Part shown: positions 1-5,799 of the stretch, piece after piece
How positions within the stretch are numbered: the first letter of the stretch is position 1
Layout: each line of letters begins with the position of its first letter
NCBI GenBank assembly: GCA_965364515.1
Contig: CBDTXZ010000102.1
Span: 1 to 10,793 of the forward strand
Length of the DNA stretch: 10,793 bases
Direction of reading: 5' to 3'
Origin: JAHEDH01 sp965364515
GTDB taxonomy: Bacteria > Actinomycetota > Acidimicrobiia > Spongiisociales > ZC4RG35
The notes under the pieces: generated by a model
Databases searched by the model: none
What the model saw: only the letters and a program-made list of their open reading frames with translations
Told to the model about the DNA's origin: nothing
Translations under genes and position numbers: made by a program

Positions 1-377
1 GGATCGGTGTTGGTGCCCATGGCGATCCGATCGCCTGCCCATCTGCCCGGAACCGTCTCGGCGCGGGCGAGGGAGACCGCGTTCGTCTTGACGACGATCT
101 GGGTGTCGAAGTCGTGCCCGAGGTCGAATCCCAGGTACTCGTGCGTCGGGCGGGCGAAGCAGTAGGTGCAGGCATGTGAGCATCCCCGGTAGGGATTGAT
201 GGTGAATCGGAAGGGGACCCGAGAGGATTCTGCGACTCGATTGATCAGGCTCTTCGACTCCACCTCGTGAAAGGTGAGCGACCGGTACTCGCCTCTGCCG
301 ACGACTCGACGGGATGGCTCGAAGAGATGGTCGGTCGGCTTCTCGAGGGAAGCCCATCTGAAGGACTGCTGTGACAT
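1..377 (-). CDS. Rv2578c-type radical SAM protein (SplB-like), 5' part only
   Basis: The first 125 codons are visible, reading leftward from ATG at 377 and leaving the window at position 1. The translation contains YRGCSHACTYCFARPTHEYL-type sequence, a CxxxCxxC cluster at C66, C70 and C73 that would ligate the [4Fe-4S] cluster of a radical SAM enzyme. The residues after it (ARPTHEYL, then a GHDFD stretch) match actinobacterial Rv2578c-family proteins related to spore photoproduct lyase / DNA repair photolyase COG1533. The substrate is not known; a role in repairing damaged DNA is inferred from the family and from the promoter, which carries a perfect LexA box touching the -10 element. The start is supported by a TACACT -10 box 8 nt upstream, giving an almost leaderless mRNA. 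The gene lies 30 bp downstream of another minus-strand gene but has its own promoter. The C-terminus is not visible. Confidence 0.88.
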   Translation of the reverse strand, partial: MSQQSFRWASLEKPTDHLFEPSRRVVGRGEYRSLTFHEVESKSLINRVAESSRVPFRFTINPYRGCSHACTYCFARPTHEYLGFDLGHDFDTQIVVKTNAVSLARAETVPGRWAGDRIAMGTNTD

Positions 378-385
378 GACGGCCC

Positions 386-391
386 AGTGTA
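386..391 (-). promoter_or_regulatory. -10 box of the radical SAM gene
   Basis: TACACT on the minus strand fits the actinobacterial TANNNT -10 consensus and ends 8 nt before the ATG at 377, so transcription would begin at or next to the start codon. The LexA box lies immediately upstream. No convincing -35 element was seen. Confidence 0.6.
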
Positions 392-407
392 TCGAACGTG
401 TGTTCGA
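392..407. promoter_or_regulatory. LexA operator (SOS box)
   Basis: The sequence TCGAACGTGTGTTCGA is a perfect match to the mycobacterial/actinobacterial SOS box TCGAAC-N4-GTTCGA. It starts one base after the TACACT -10 box (386-391 on the minus strand) of the radical SAM gene, so bound LexA would cover the -10/-35 spacer and block RNA polymerase. It also directly abuts the stop codon (408-410) of the preceding gene, so it serves the radical SAM gene only. The match is seen directly; LexA binding is inferred. Confidence 0.85.
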
Positions 408-956
408 TCACGACAGCAGGGTGGTCTGCGCATCTGAATCGAGTTCGGGAATCGGTACGTAGGTCCGGGCCGACGCAAGCACGTCGGACAGGTCCGGAAG
501 CGACTTCCCGTACGGCAGCCGGCGCACCGCAGCGAGTACGGCGGCCTCGGTCGGCTCGGTCAGGACGACGCGCCGGGGGGCGAGCTTGGGCAGGTGGTCG
601 AGATACCAATGGGCGGCCGACCCTCTGATGCCGGGGTCGACCAGGTAGAAGTCGGGCAGAGGCGCATCTCCGATCAGCCCGATCGCCAGTTCGAGATCGG
701 AGGGCTCGCCGTCCAGGCGTCGGGCCCACTCCCGCACTACCGGAGCGAGCGGATCTCCAGTCAGCAGCGTGTAGATCGTCGAGCGGCGCCCGGCAGCCGT
801 CCACGCCGGCCGAAGCACGTCCACCCAATCGGTGAGTGATTCGACCGGGTCCGGTGCCACTTCGCGGGCGACATTGCCCGACACGTCGGCGACGTGCTTC
901 GAAGGCCCTTCGAACCTCCTCCCGATGGTCGCGATCAAGGTCGTGGTGCGCCTCAT
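408..956 (-). CDS. Uncharacterised 182-aa protein
   Basis: I do not recognise this family. The reading frame stays open on the minus strand far upstream (to about 1271), but that part overlaps the divergent acyl-CoA dehydrogenase gene. I chose the ATG at 956 because a TACCGT -10 box sits exactly 7 nt before it, as for other leaderless genes here. The product begins MRRTTTLIATIGRRFEGPS, has no signal peptide, membrane span or cysteine motif, and looks like a soluble cytoplasmic protein with alternating helices and short strands (for example APRRVVLTEPTEAAVLAAVRR). The stop codon (408-410) directly touches the LexA box of the next gene. Codon use with G/C at third positions argues for a real gene. 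A 17-bp palindrome lies in its early codons (898-914). Confidence 0.7.
   Translation of the reverse strand: MRRTTTLIATIGRRFEGPSKHVADVSGNVAREVAPDPVESLTDWVDVLRPAWTAAGRRSTIYTLLTGDPLAPVVREWARRLDGEPSDLELAIGLIGDAPLPDFYLVDPGIRGSAAHWYLDHLPKLAPRRVVLTEPTEAAVLAAVRRLPYGKSLPDLSDVLASARTYVPIPELDSDAQTTLLS
898..914. promoter_or_regulatory. 17-bp perfect palindrome, candidate operator
   Basis: TTCGAAGG-C-CCTTCGAA is a perfect inverted repeat with 8-bp arms about one central base. It lies in the early codons of the minus-strand hypothetical gene and about 50 bp upstream of the acyl-CoA dehydrogenase -10 box. Its form suits a dimeric regulator of the TetR or GntR kind. No regulator gene is visible nearby, so function is inference. 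Confidence 0.35.
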
Positions 957-962
957 GCCGGG

Positions 963-968
963 TACGGT
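963..968 (+). promoter_or_regulatory. -10 box of the acyl-CoA dehydrogenase gene
   Basis: TACGGT fits TANNNT and would start a transcript near 975, leaving a short leader containing the Shine-Dalgarno sequence GAGAAGG (982-988). It is almost superimposed on the minus-strand -10 box, so the two divergent promoters probably compete. Confidence 0.5.
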
Positions 969-969
969 A
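964..969 (-). promoter_or_regulatory. Leaderless -10 box of the 182-aa gene
   Basis: Reading leftward, TACCGT is followed by exactly 7 nt and then ATG (956). It overlaps the oppositely directed TACGGT -10 box (963-968) of the acyl-CoA dehydrogenase gene by five bases. Confidence 0.55.
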
Positions 970-992
970 GAACCAGACTCAGAGAAGGCGAC

Positions 993-2138
993 ATGACCAC
1001 GAGCATCTACGAGACCGAAGACCTCGCAGCGATACGCGCTCAGACTCGACGCTTCGTCGAGGAGAAGGTCGTCGGCCGAGGGGATGAGTGGGAGAAAGCC
1101 GGCGAAGTGCCCAGACATCTCATCGAGGAGATGGGCGAGATCGGCTTCTTCGGTCTCCGAGTCCCGGAACGCTACGGCGGCATCGGAATGGGCGAGCTCG
1201 CCTCCGTGGTCTTCGCAGAGGAGTTGGGGCGCGGCACGTACGGCGGATTCACCGCAACGGCGATCGTCCACACCGATCTCGCCATGCCCTATCTCCTGAA
1301 CTTCGGAAGTGACGAGCAGAAGAGCAAGTGGCTACCAGACATGCTCACCGGCGACATCTTCACCGCGATCGGTGTCACGGAGCCAGACCACGGATCCGAT
1401 GTCGCAGGGATGCGCACGACGGCAACCCGCGATGGTGACGGCTACCGACTGAACGGCTCCAAGCTCTACATCACCAACGGCGGGATCGCCGAAATCGTGT
1501 TCGTCGCCGCCAAGACCAACACCGACGTCAAGCCGTCACGAGGCATCTCGATCTTCGCCGTCCCGAGCGACACAGCCGGTTTCTCCGCCAGTCGGAAGCT
1601 CGACAAGATGGGATGGCGATCCTCGAACACTGCGGAACTCAGCTTCGACGACGCCTGGGTTCCATCCGAGAACGTCATCGGCGATGTCGACAAGGGCTTC
1701 TACGCAATCATGAACAATTTCCAGAACGAGCGCCTCGTGCTCGGAGCGATGGCGCTGGGGGAGGCTCAGAAGGCGATCGAGATCACCATCGACTGGGTGA
1801 GGAACCGCAGAGCTTTCGGTGCGACGCTGTGGGACAAGCAGGCAATCCGCCAGCGTCTGGCGATGTTGTCTGGCGAGATCGAAGCGGCTCGGCAGCTCGT
1901 CTACCACTCGGGATGGCTGATGGAACAGGGCCACGACGCCGTCAAGGAGATCTCGATGGTCAAGGCCGTCGTGGGGGAGTTGGTGAACCGAGTCATGTAC
2001 GACTGCGTCCAATTCCACGGAGGCATGGGCTATCTCACCGAGAGCCCGATCGAGCGGATGTATCGAGATGCGAGGATCCATTCGATCGGCGGCGGCGCCA
2101 CCGAGGTGATGCTCGAGGAGATCGCCAAGCGGATGTGA
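993..2138 (+). CDS. Acyl-CoA dehydrogenase (IVD/LCAD-type catalytic base)
   Basis: FAD-dependent enzyme that introduces the alpha-beta double bond into an acyl-CoA, passing electrons to ETF; it acts in fatty-acid or branched-chain amino-acid breakdown in the cytoplasm. The 381-aa length is normal. The first family signature is seen as VTEPDHGSDVAGMR, followed by a YRLNGSKLYITNG strand, and the second as QFHGGMGYLTESP ending in MYRDARI. The usual C-terminal catalytic Glu of medium-chain enzymes is a glycine here (IGGGATE, residues 365-371). Instead Glu246 in NERLVLG occupies the place of the base used by isovaleryl-CoA and long-chain dehydrogenases. The substrate cannot be fixed from sequence. 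The frame is open further upstream, but the ATG at 993 has the SD GAGAAGG 4 nt before it and gives the standard N-terminus. It is divergent from the 182-aa gene and convergent with the DUF983 gene. Confidence 0.93.
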   Translation: MTTSIYETEDLAAIRAQTRRFVEEKVVGRGDEWEKAGEVPRHLIEEMGEIGFFGLRVPERYGGIGMGELASVVFAEELGRGTYGGFTATAIVHTDLAMPYLLNFGSDEQKSKWLPDMLTGDIFTAIGVTEPDHGSDVAGMRTTATRDGDGYRLNGSKLYITNGGIAEIVFVAAKTNTDVKPSRGISIFAVPSDTAGFSASRKLDKMGWRSSNTAELSFDDAWVPSENVIGDVDKGFYAIMNNFQNERLVLGAMALGEAQKAIEITIDWVRNRRAFGATLWDKQAIRQRLAMLSGEIEAARQLVYHSGWLMEQGHDAVKEISMVKAVVGELVNRVMYDCVQFHGGMGYLTESPIERMYRDARIHSIGGGATEVMLEEIAKRM

Positions 2139-2159
2139 CGAGCGTGTCTGGGCCGCTCG
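2139..2159. terminator. Small hairpin between convergent genes
   Basis: CGAGCG and CGCTCG form a perfect 6-bp stem with a 9-base loop. It starts at the base after the acyl-CoA dehydrogenase stop codon and lies before the end of the convergent DUF983 gene. It could end transcription from both sides, but it has no T-tract, so the call is weak. Confidence 0.3.
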
Positions 2160-2169
2160 CAGCTCCTGG

Positions 2170-2604
2170 CTATCGGCTCTTGGCAGGGCCCCCGGCTGTT
2201 TCTGCGGCACGGAGGGAGGCTTCGAACTGTTCCTTCTCCTCGAGTTTGTGATAGCTCAACTCGATTGCCATCCAGATCCCCTTCGACCATGGATAGAAGA
2301 CGACCGGAACGATCAGCATGACGCCGATCGTCGCCGCCGACAGGGCGTTCCACGGCACATCCGGCCAGAACAGCGCCATTCCACCGACCAGCGTGACCAG
2401 GAAGACGAACAGCGCTACCGCCATGTTGATGATGAGTGCGCCTGTGAAGTATCCCGGCTCGCGTTCGAACTTGAAGCCGCAGGTCTGGCAGAAGTCCTCG
2501 AGTGCGGCCCAGTTCGAGAAGATCCCTCGGCCGCCACACCGAGGACAGCGTCTTGCCACCGAACGCCCGAGCATGATGAAGAGAGATGCCGACGGGTCTT
2601 TCAT
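2170..2604 (-). CDS. DUF983 family zinc-ribbon membrane protein
   Basis: A 144-aa protein of the DUF983 family, whose function is not established. The N-terminal part has two CxxC pairs (C20/C23 in CPRCGGRG and C39/C42 in CQTCG), a likely zinc ribbon, followed by the family-typical FEREPGYFTGALIIN stretch. Two hydrophobic segments follow, roughly residues 55-80 and 88-115, so the ribbon is probably held at the inner face of the membrane. The tail is charged and hydrophilic (ELSYHKLEEKEQ). The ATG at 2604 is supported by a TACACT box 8 nt upstream, giving a near-leaderless mRNA. It is transcribed divergently from pdxH, with 73 bp between the two starts. The identification rests on cysteine spacing and the conserved segment between ribbon and membrane. 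Confidence 0.85.
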   Translation of the reverse strand: MKDPSASLFIMLGRSVARRCPRCGGRGIFSNWAALEDFCQTCGFKFEREPGYFTGALIINMAVALFVFLVTLVGGMALFWPDVPWNALSAATIGVMLIVPVVFYPWSKGIWMAIELSYHKLEEKEQFEASLRAAETAGGPAKSR

Positions 2605-2612
2605 GTGGTGTC

Positions 2613-2618
2613 AGTGTA
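2613..2618 (-). promoter_or_regulatory. Near-leaderless -10 box of the DUF983 gene
   Basis: TACACT on the minus strand, 8 nt before the ATG at 2604. It is the same hexamer and spacing as for the radical SAM gene. Confidence 0.5.
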
Positions 2619-2664
2619 GGAACCCTTCAGACGGGTCGAACCTGGCGTGTCTCCCGCACTCGGG

Positions 2665-2670
2665 TAGCGT
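2665..2670 (+). promoter_or_regulatory. Leaderless -10 box of pdxH
   Basis: TAGCGT followed by exactly 7 nt and then GTG (2678). No Shine-Dalgarno sequence precedes the GTG, so the box decides the start choice. Confidence 0.5.
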
Positions 2671-2677
2671 CGCGGAC

Positions 2678-3316
2678 GTGTCCGATCGGATCCGCCAGCT
2701 TCGAACCGACTACGAGAGCGCTCCGTTCGCCATGAACGACGCGGCACCCGATGCGCTGGTGCAGTTCGATCGGTGGTTCTCGGAGGCGATCGCCGCACAG
2801 GTGGACGAACCGAACGCCATGGTGCTGTCGACCGTGGGGGCGGACGGTGCCCCGAGCTCGCGAGCGGTTCTCTTGAAGTCTTTCGACTCCGAAGGCTTCG
2901 TGTTCTACACGAATCGATCGTCGCGCAAGGGGATCGACATCGCCGAGAACCCACGGGTTGGGCTGCTGTTTCTCTGGCTGCCGCTCCATCGTCAGGTTCG
3001 GATCGAAGGGCTTGCGCAGCCGGTGAGCGATGCAGAGTCCGACGAATACTTCTCCAGCCGTCCCCTCGATGCCCGGATCTCGGCTGCTGCCTCTCCCCAG
3101 AGCACGGTGATCGAGTCACGGGAGTGGCTCGAGGCCCGGGTCGCAGCGATCCGTGACTCCTCACACGAGGCTCCGCCCCGACCACCCGAGTGGGGTGGGC
3201 TGCGGGTCCGCCCCACGGCATTCGAGTTCTGGCAGGGCCGACCCAACCGGCTGCACGATCGCATCCGCTACGAGAGTGACAAGGGCGGTTGGCGACGGGT
3301 TCGCCTCGCACCCTGA
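2678..3316 (+). CDS. pdxH: Pyridoxamine/pyridoxine 5'-phosphate oxidase
   Basis: FMN-dependent oxidase that makes pyridoxal 5'-phosphate from pyridoxamine or pyridoxine 5'-phosphate with O2, in the last step of PLP synthesis and salvage. The product is 212 aa, the usual size. Visible landmarks are SSRAVLLKSFDSEGFVFYTN and then NRSSRKGIDIAENPR (FMN and phosphate binding), LHRQVRIEG, SRPLDARISAAASPQS, RPPEWGGLRVRP and the near-invariant FEFWQGRPNRLHDR, with the conserved RLAP end. The frame is open more than 300 bases upstream, across the divergent DUF983 gene, so an ATG start there is not credible. The GTG at 2678, 7 nt after a TAGCGT box, gives the expected N-terminus with VSDRIRQLRTDYESAPF. 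The next gene starts 17 bp after the stop from its own promoter. Confidence 0.95.
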   Translation: MSDRIRQLRTDYESAPFAMNDAAPDALVQFDRWFSEAIAAQVDEPNAMVLSTVGADGAPSSRAVLLKSFDSEGFVFYTNRSSRKGIDIAENPRVGLLFLWLPLHRQVRIEGLAQPVSDAESDEYFSSRPLDARISAAASPQSTVIESREWLEARVAAIRDSSHEAPPRPPEWGGLRVRPTAFEFWQGRPNRLHDRIRYESDKGGWRRVRLAP

Positions 3317-3320
3317 CCCG

Positions 3321-3326
3321 TACACT
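3321..3326 (+). promoter_or_regulatory. Leaderless -10 box of the phosphodiesterase/rph/rdgB operon
   Basis: TACACT, then 7 nt, then GTG (3334). It lies in the 17-bp gap after pdxH and probably drives the three following genes, which have only a 3-nt gap and a 4-nt overlap between them. Confidence 0.55.
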
Positions 3327-3333
3327 CGGCCCG

Positions 3334-4083
3334 GTGCAACTCACCGTGCTCGGATCCAGTGGGACGTACCCGTCCGGAGAGAACCCGGCATCCTCCTATC
3401 TGGTCACCCATGGATCCACGGTGATCTGGTGCGACGCCGGACCTGGCAGCTACCAAGCGTTGCTCTCGGTGATCGATCCCCGAGAGCTGTCGGCGATCGT
3501 CATCTCCCACCGCCATCCGGATCACTGCACCGATCTCTTCGCACTCTTCCACGCGATCACCTATTCACCCCGTCCGATCGAAGGACTGACGCTGATCGCC
3601 AACCGTTCGGTGATCGACCATGCCGTGCGTTTTCTCGGTGCCGGCGAGGACCATGCCGTCCATCGTGCCTTCGACATCCGTCCGACCGAAGGCGGCGACA
3701 GCCTCCAGGTGGGCGCCGTCGAGGTCACCGCAGTCGAGATGGACCACTCGGCGCCGACACTCGGCTTCCGATTCGAGAGCGATGGGCGGGGCATCTTCTA
3801 CACCGCAGACACCGGTCCGGGCGGCGACTGGCAGACCCGGGTCGGACCGGTTGATCTGCTCGTCAGCGAAGCGAGCATGCAGGGCGCCTCCCTCGGTGAT
3901 GGATCCGCACCCCATCTCACGGCATCACAGGCCGGCGAAATCGCATCGAGGCTCGGAGCGACCAGACTGCTCCTCACGCACATTCCGCCACATCTCGACC
4001 CGATCGTCTCGGTGCGGGAGGCAGAGGCAACATTCGGGAAGACCGTCATGGCGGCGGTGCCCGGAGCAACCCATGAGGTCTGA
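3334..4083 (+). CDS. Metallo-beta-lactamase-fold phosphodiesterase, Rv1339-like
   Basis: A 249-aa metallohydrolase with the RNase Z / cyclic-nucleotide phosphodiesterase fold. The metal-binding motif is SHRHPDH (H59, H61, D63, H64); further likely ligands are H138 in EMDHSAP, D159 in TADTGPG and H216 in LTHIPPH. The N-terminus VQLTVLGSSGTYPSG is the family's first strand. In M. tuberculosis the homologous position upstream of rph is held by Rv1339, reported to be an atypical class II cAMP phosphodiesterase, so hydrolysis of cAMP is the leading inference; a tRNA- or other phosphodiester-directed role cannot be excluded. The start is the GTG at 3334, seven bases after TACACT; the upstream ATG at 3289 lies inside pdxH and before the promoter, so it is unlikely. 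It is followed after 3 nt by rph. Confidence 0.85.
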   Translation: MQLTVLGSSGTYPSGENPASSYLVTHGSTVIWCDAGPGSYQALLSVIDPRELSAIVISHRHPDHCTDLFALFHAITYSPRPIEGLTLIANRSVIDHAVRFLGAGEDHAVHRAFDIRPTEGGDSLQVGAVEVTAVEMDHSAPTLGFRFESDGRGIFYTADTGPGGDWQTRVGPVDLLVSEASMQGASLGDGSAPHLTASQAGEIASRLGATRLLLTHIPPHLDPIVSVREAEATFGKTVMAAVPGATHEV

Positions 4084-4086
4084 ACC

Positions 4087-4791
4087 ATGACACGAACCAG
4101 AGAGCCCGACGAACTCCGCCCAGTGCGGCTCCACCTCGGCTTCACCGAGGCGACCCCGGGATCAGTGCTCATCGAGATGGGGCGTACCCGTGTGCTCTGT
4201 ACGGCCACCGTCGAGGCCGAGGTCCCGCGCTGGATGAAGGGGTCGGGCAAGGGGTGGGTCACTGCCGAATACGGGATGCTGCCGGGCTCCAGCGACAGTC
4301 GTATCCGCCGTGACTCGTATACGAAGGGGCGTCAGCAAGAGATCTCTCGGCTCATCGGGCGGGCCCTCAGAGCGGTCGTCGACATGAAGGCGATGGGCGA
4401 GGCCATGGTGCGTGTCGATTGTGACGTCATCGAGGCCGACGGAGGTACCCGCACGGCTTCTGTGACCGGCGCATGGATCGCACTTCATCAGGCGTTCGAA
4501 TGGGCCGTCGGAAAGGGAATGCTCGCCAGGAACCCGATCATCGATCAGGTCGCCGCCGTGTCCGTCGGTCTCGTCGACGGCGCCACACTTCTCGACCTCG
4601 AGTACACCGACGATGTGGGAGCCGAAGTCGACATGAACGTGGTCATGTCGGGACGGGGACTGTTGATCGAAGTGCAGGGCACCGCCGAAGGTGCTCCGTT
4701 CACGCGATCGGATCTCGACGAGATGCTGGATCTCGCGGCAGGTGGTATCGCAGAGCTCGTGGAGGCACAGAAGGCGGCGACGGAGCAGTGA
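4087..4791 (+). CDS. rph: Ribonuclease PH
   Basis: Phosphate-dependent 3'-5' exoribonuclease that trims the 3' ends of tRNA precursors, releasing nucleoside diphosphates, and assembles as a hexameric ring. The 234-aa product is close to the usual length. Clear landmarks are RVLCTATVE near the start, GWVTAEYGMLPGSS, KGRQQEISRLIGRALRA (phosphate and RNA binding arginines), the active-site segment CDVIEADGGTRTASVTGA, and DLDYTDD-like DLEYTDD followed by DMNVVMSGRG and EVQGTAEG. The ATG at 4087 has GAGG (4075-4078) 8 nt upstream and lies 3 nt after the previous stop. Its stop overlaps the next start in GTGA, so rdgB is likely translationally coupled. The tRNA gene downstream has no encoded CCA, which fits a cell that matures tRNA 3' ends enzymatically. 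Confidence 0.96.
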   Translation: MTRTREPDELRPVRLHLGFTEATPGSVLIEMGRTRVLCTATVEAEVPRWMKGSGKGWVTAEYGMLPGSSDSRIRRDSYTKGRQQEISRLIGRALRAVVDMKAMGEAMVRVDCDVIEADGGTRTASVTGAWIALHQAFEWAVGKGMLARNPIIDQVAAVSVGLVDGATLLDLEYTDDVGAEVDMNVVMSGRGLLIEVQGTAEGAPFTRSDLDEMLDLAAGGIAELVEAQKAATEQ

Positions 4792-5378
4792 TCGAGCGAC
4801 TCGTCGTTGCCTCGAAGAACCCCGACAAGATCGCCGAGGTCGAAGAGGTGCTGGCCGGGCTCGGCCTGGTTCGTGAGATCGTGCGGGGGCTCGAATGGCC
4901 CGACGTCGACGAGACCGAGCCCACGCTGGTCGGGAATGCGCTGCTGAAGGCGCGTGCGGTTCGGCAGGCAACCGGTCTGACGGCCGTCGCCGACGACACC
5001 GGCCTCGAAGTCGATGCACTCGGAGGGGAGCCTGGCGTGCACACTGCCCGATACGCGGGCCCGGATGCCACCTACTCGGACAACGTCGCCAAGCTTCTCG
5101 AAGAGATGGAAGGCGTCAAGCGGCGGTCCGCTCGGTTCAAGACGGCGATCGCCCTGGTCGATGAGAACGGCAAGGAGCTGACTGTCGAGGGCGTCGTCGA
5201 AGGTGAGATCGCCACAGAGTCCCGTGGCGAAGGCGGCTTCGGATACGACCCTGTGTTCGCCGTGCGCGGCCGTACGTTTGCGGAGATGGGATCCGAGGAG
5301 AAGCACCGCATCTCCCACCGAGCACTCGCACTTCGGGCGCTTGCCGCTGCTCTGCGGGGTGACCGCGAGCGGCGCTGA
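4788..5378 (+). CDS. rdgB: XTP/dITP diphosphatase (Ham1/RdgB family)
   Basis: House-cleaning nucleotide pyrophosphatase that converts XTP, ITP and dITP to monophosphates and so keeps deaminated purines out of DNA and RNA. The 196-aa length is typical. Visible motifs are ASKNPDK (residues 8-14, substrate binding), ADDTGLEVDALGGEPG with the catalytic-region acidic pair D69/D70, ARYAG, EGGFGYDPVF and SEEKHRISHRALAL, all in the expected order. The GTG start at 4788 overlaps the rph stop by 4 nt (GTGA) and yields the normal N-terminus VIERLVVASKN. A GGAG lies only 2 nt before it, so coupling to rph translation is likely. The reading frame also extends upstream through rph, but that is only an out-of-frame shadow. 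The order phosphodiesterase-rph-rdgB matches the mycobacterial Rv1339-Rv1341 cluster. Confidence 0.95.
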   Translation: MIERLVVASKNPDKIAEVEEVLAGLGLVREIVRGLEWPDVDETEPTLVGNALLKARAVRQATGLTAVADDTGLEVDALGGEPGVHTARYAGPDATYSDNVAKLLEEMEGVKRRSARFKTAIALVDENGKELTVEGVVEGEIATESRGEGGFGYDPVFAVRGRTFAEMGSEEKHRISHRALALRALAAALRGDRERR

Positions 5379-5411
5379 GTAGACGTCCGTCTGCCAGAAT
5401 GACGCCGCCAC

Positions 5412-5495
5412 GCGGGTGTGGCGGAATTGGAAGACGCGCCAGGTTTAGGTCCTGGTGGGCGAAAGCCTGTGGGGGTTCGAGTCCCTCCACCCGCA
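5412..5495 (+). tRNA. tRNA-Leu(UAG)
   Basis: A complete class II tRNA of 84 nt. The acceptor stem is GCGGGTG/CACCCGC with discriminator A. The anticodon stem CCAGG/CCTGG encloses the loop TTTAGGT with anticodon TAG at 5446-5448. The long variable arm (TGGGCGAAAGCCTGTG region) and the T-arm with TTCGAGT loop are as expected for leucine. No CCA is encoded. A CAGAAT box at 5395-5400 could be the -10 element, but no clear -35 was seen. The gene is 33 bp after rdgB. Confidence 0.96.
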
Positions 5496-5501
5496 CAATG
5501 C

Positions 5502-5530
5502 AAACCCCCTGGTCAGAGACCTGGGGGTTT
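5502..5530 (+). terminator. Intrinsic terminator after tRNA-Leu
   Basis: AAACCCCC and GGGGGTTT form a perfect outer stem, separated by one T-T mismatch from an inner GGTC/GACC stem with an AGA loop. The sequence after it is GTTTCG, a weak T-rich tail. It starts 7 nt after the tRNA and would end tRNA transcription. Confidence 0.8.
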
Positions 5531-5799
5531 GTTTCGTACTGGCAGATTGTGGGAGGTTCGGGGTCGATGGGTGCCGAAATGGGTGCCGACGGTCTCGAAA
5601 ACGTGTTCGACGGCAAACACGCCGATTGCGAGAGCAATCCCGAGGGTTCGACCGTCGACACTTCCAAAGAACTTCGCAAGAGAACTCTCAGAACGCGAAC
5701 GTCGTGAGATGTCCCGTTCAACAGTGTTCATGATGTCCTCCAGACAACTGAACGGTCCCAATACCAAAACATACACCCGAGACCTGCTCCAGCTCTCCG
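5531..5799. other. Non-coding stretch with a LexA-like box
   Basis: No credible gene was found in these 269 bases. Open frames on both strands lack recognisable motifs, and the ones that continue leftward run through the tRNA or rdgB. The tandem phrase GGGTGCCGA occurs twice near 5570-5590. The only site of note is the LexA-like box listed separately. The stretch may be remnant DNA next to the tRNA. Confidence 0.5.
5595..5610. promoter_or_regulatory. LexA-like box with one mismatch
   Basis: TCGAAA-ACGT-GTTCGA differs from the TCGAAC-N4-GTTCGA consensus at one base. No intact gene starts near it: the next possible start on the plus strand is about 190 bp away and belongs to a frameshifted gene. 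It may be a leftover operator or chance. Confidence 0.3.

Noticed and set aside
1536..2210. Minus-strand frame of 224 codons opposite the acyl-CoA dehydrogenase
   Set aside because: Low-complexity Asp/Arg/His/Leu composition typical of antisense frames in high-GC DNA; the plus strand has conserved enzyme signatures.
4162..5411. Several long minus-strand frames opposite rph and rdgB
   Set aside because: The plus-strand genes are certain from their motifs; the antisense frames have no recognisable features.
5513..5776. Possible integrase end on the minus strand next to tRNA-Leu
   Set aside because: The 87-residue translation has no tyrosine-recombinase R-H-R-Y pattern, and no repeat of the tRNA-Leu 3' end was found downstream in the window.
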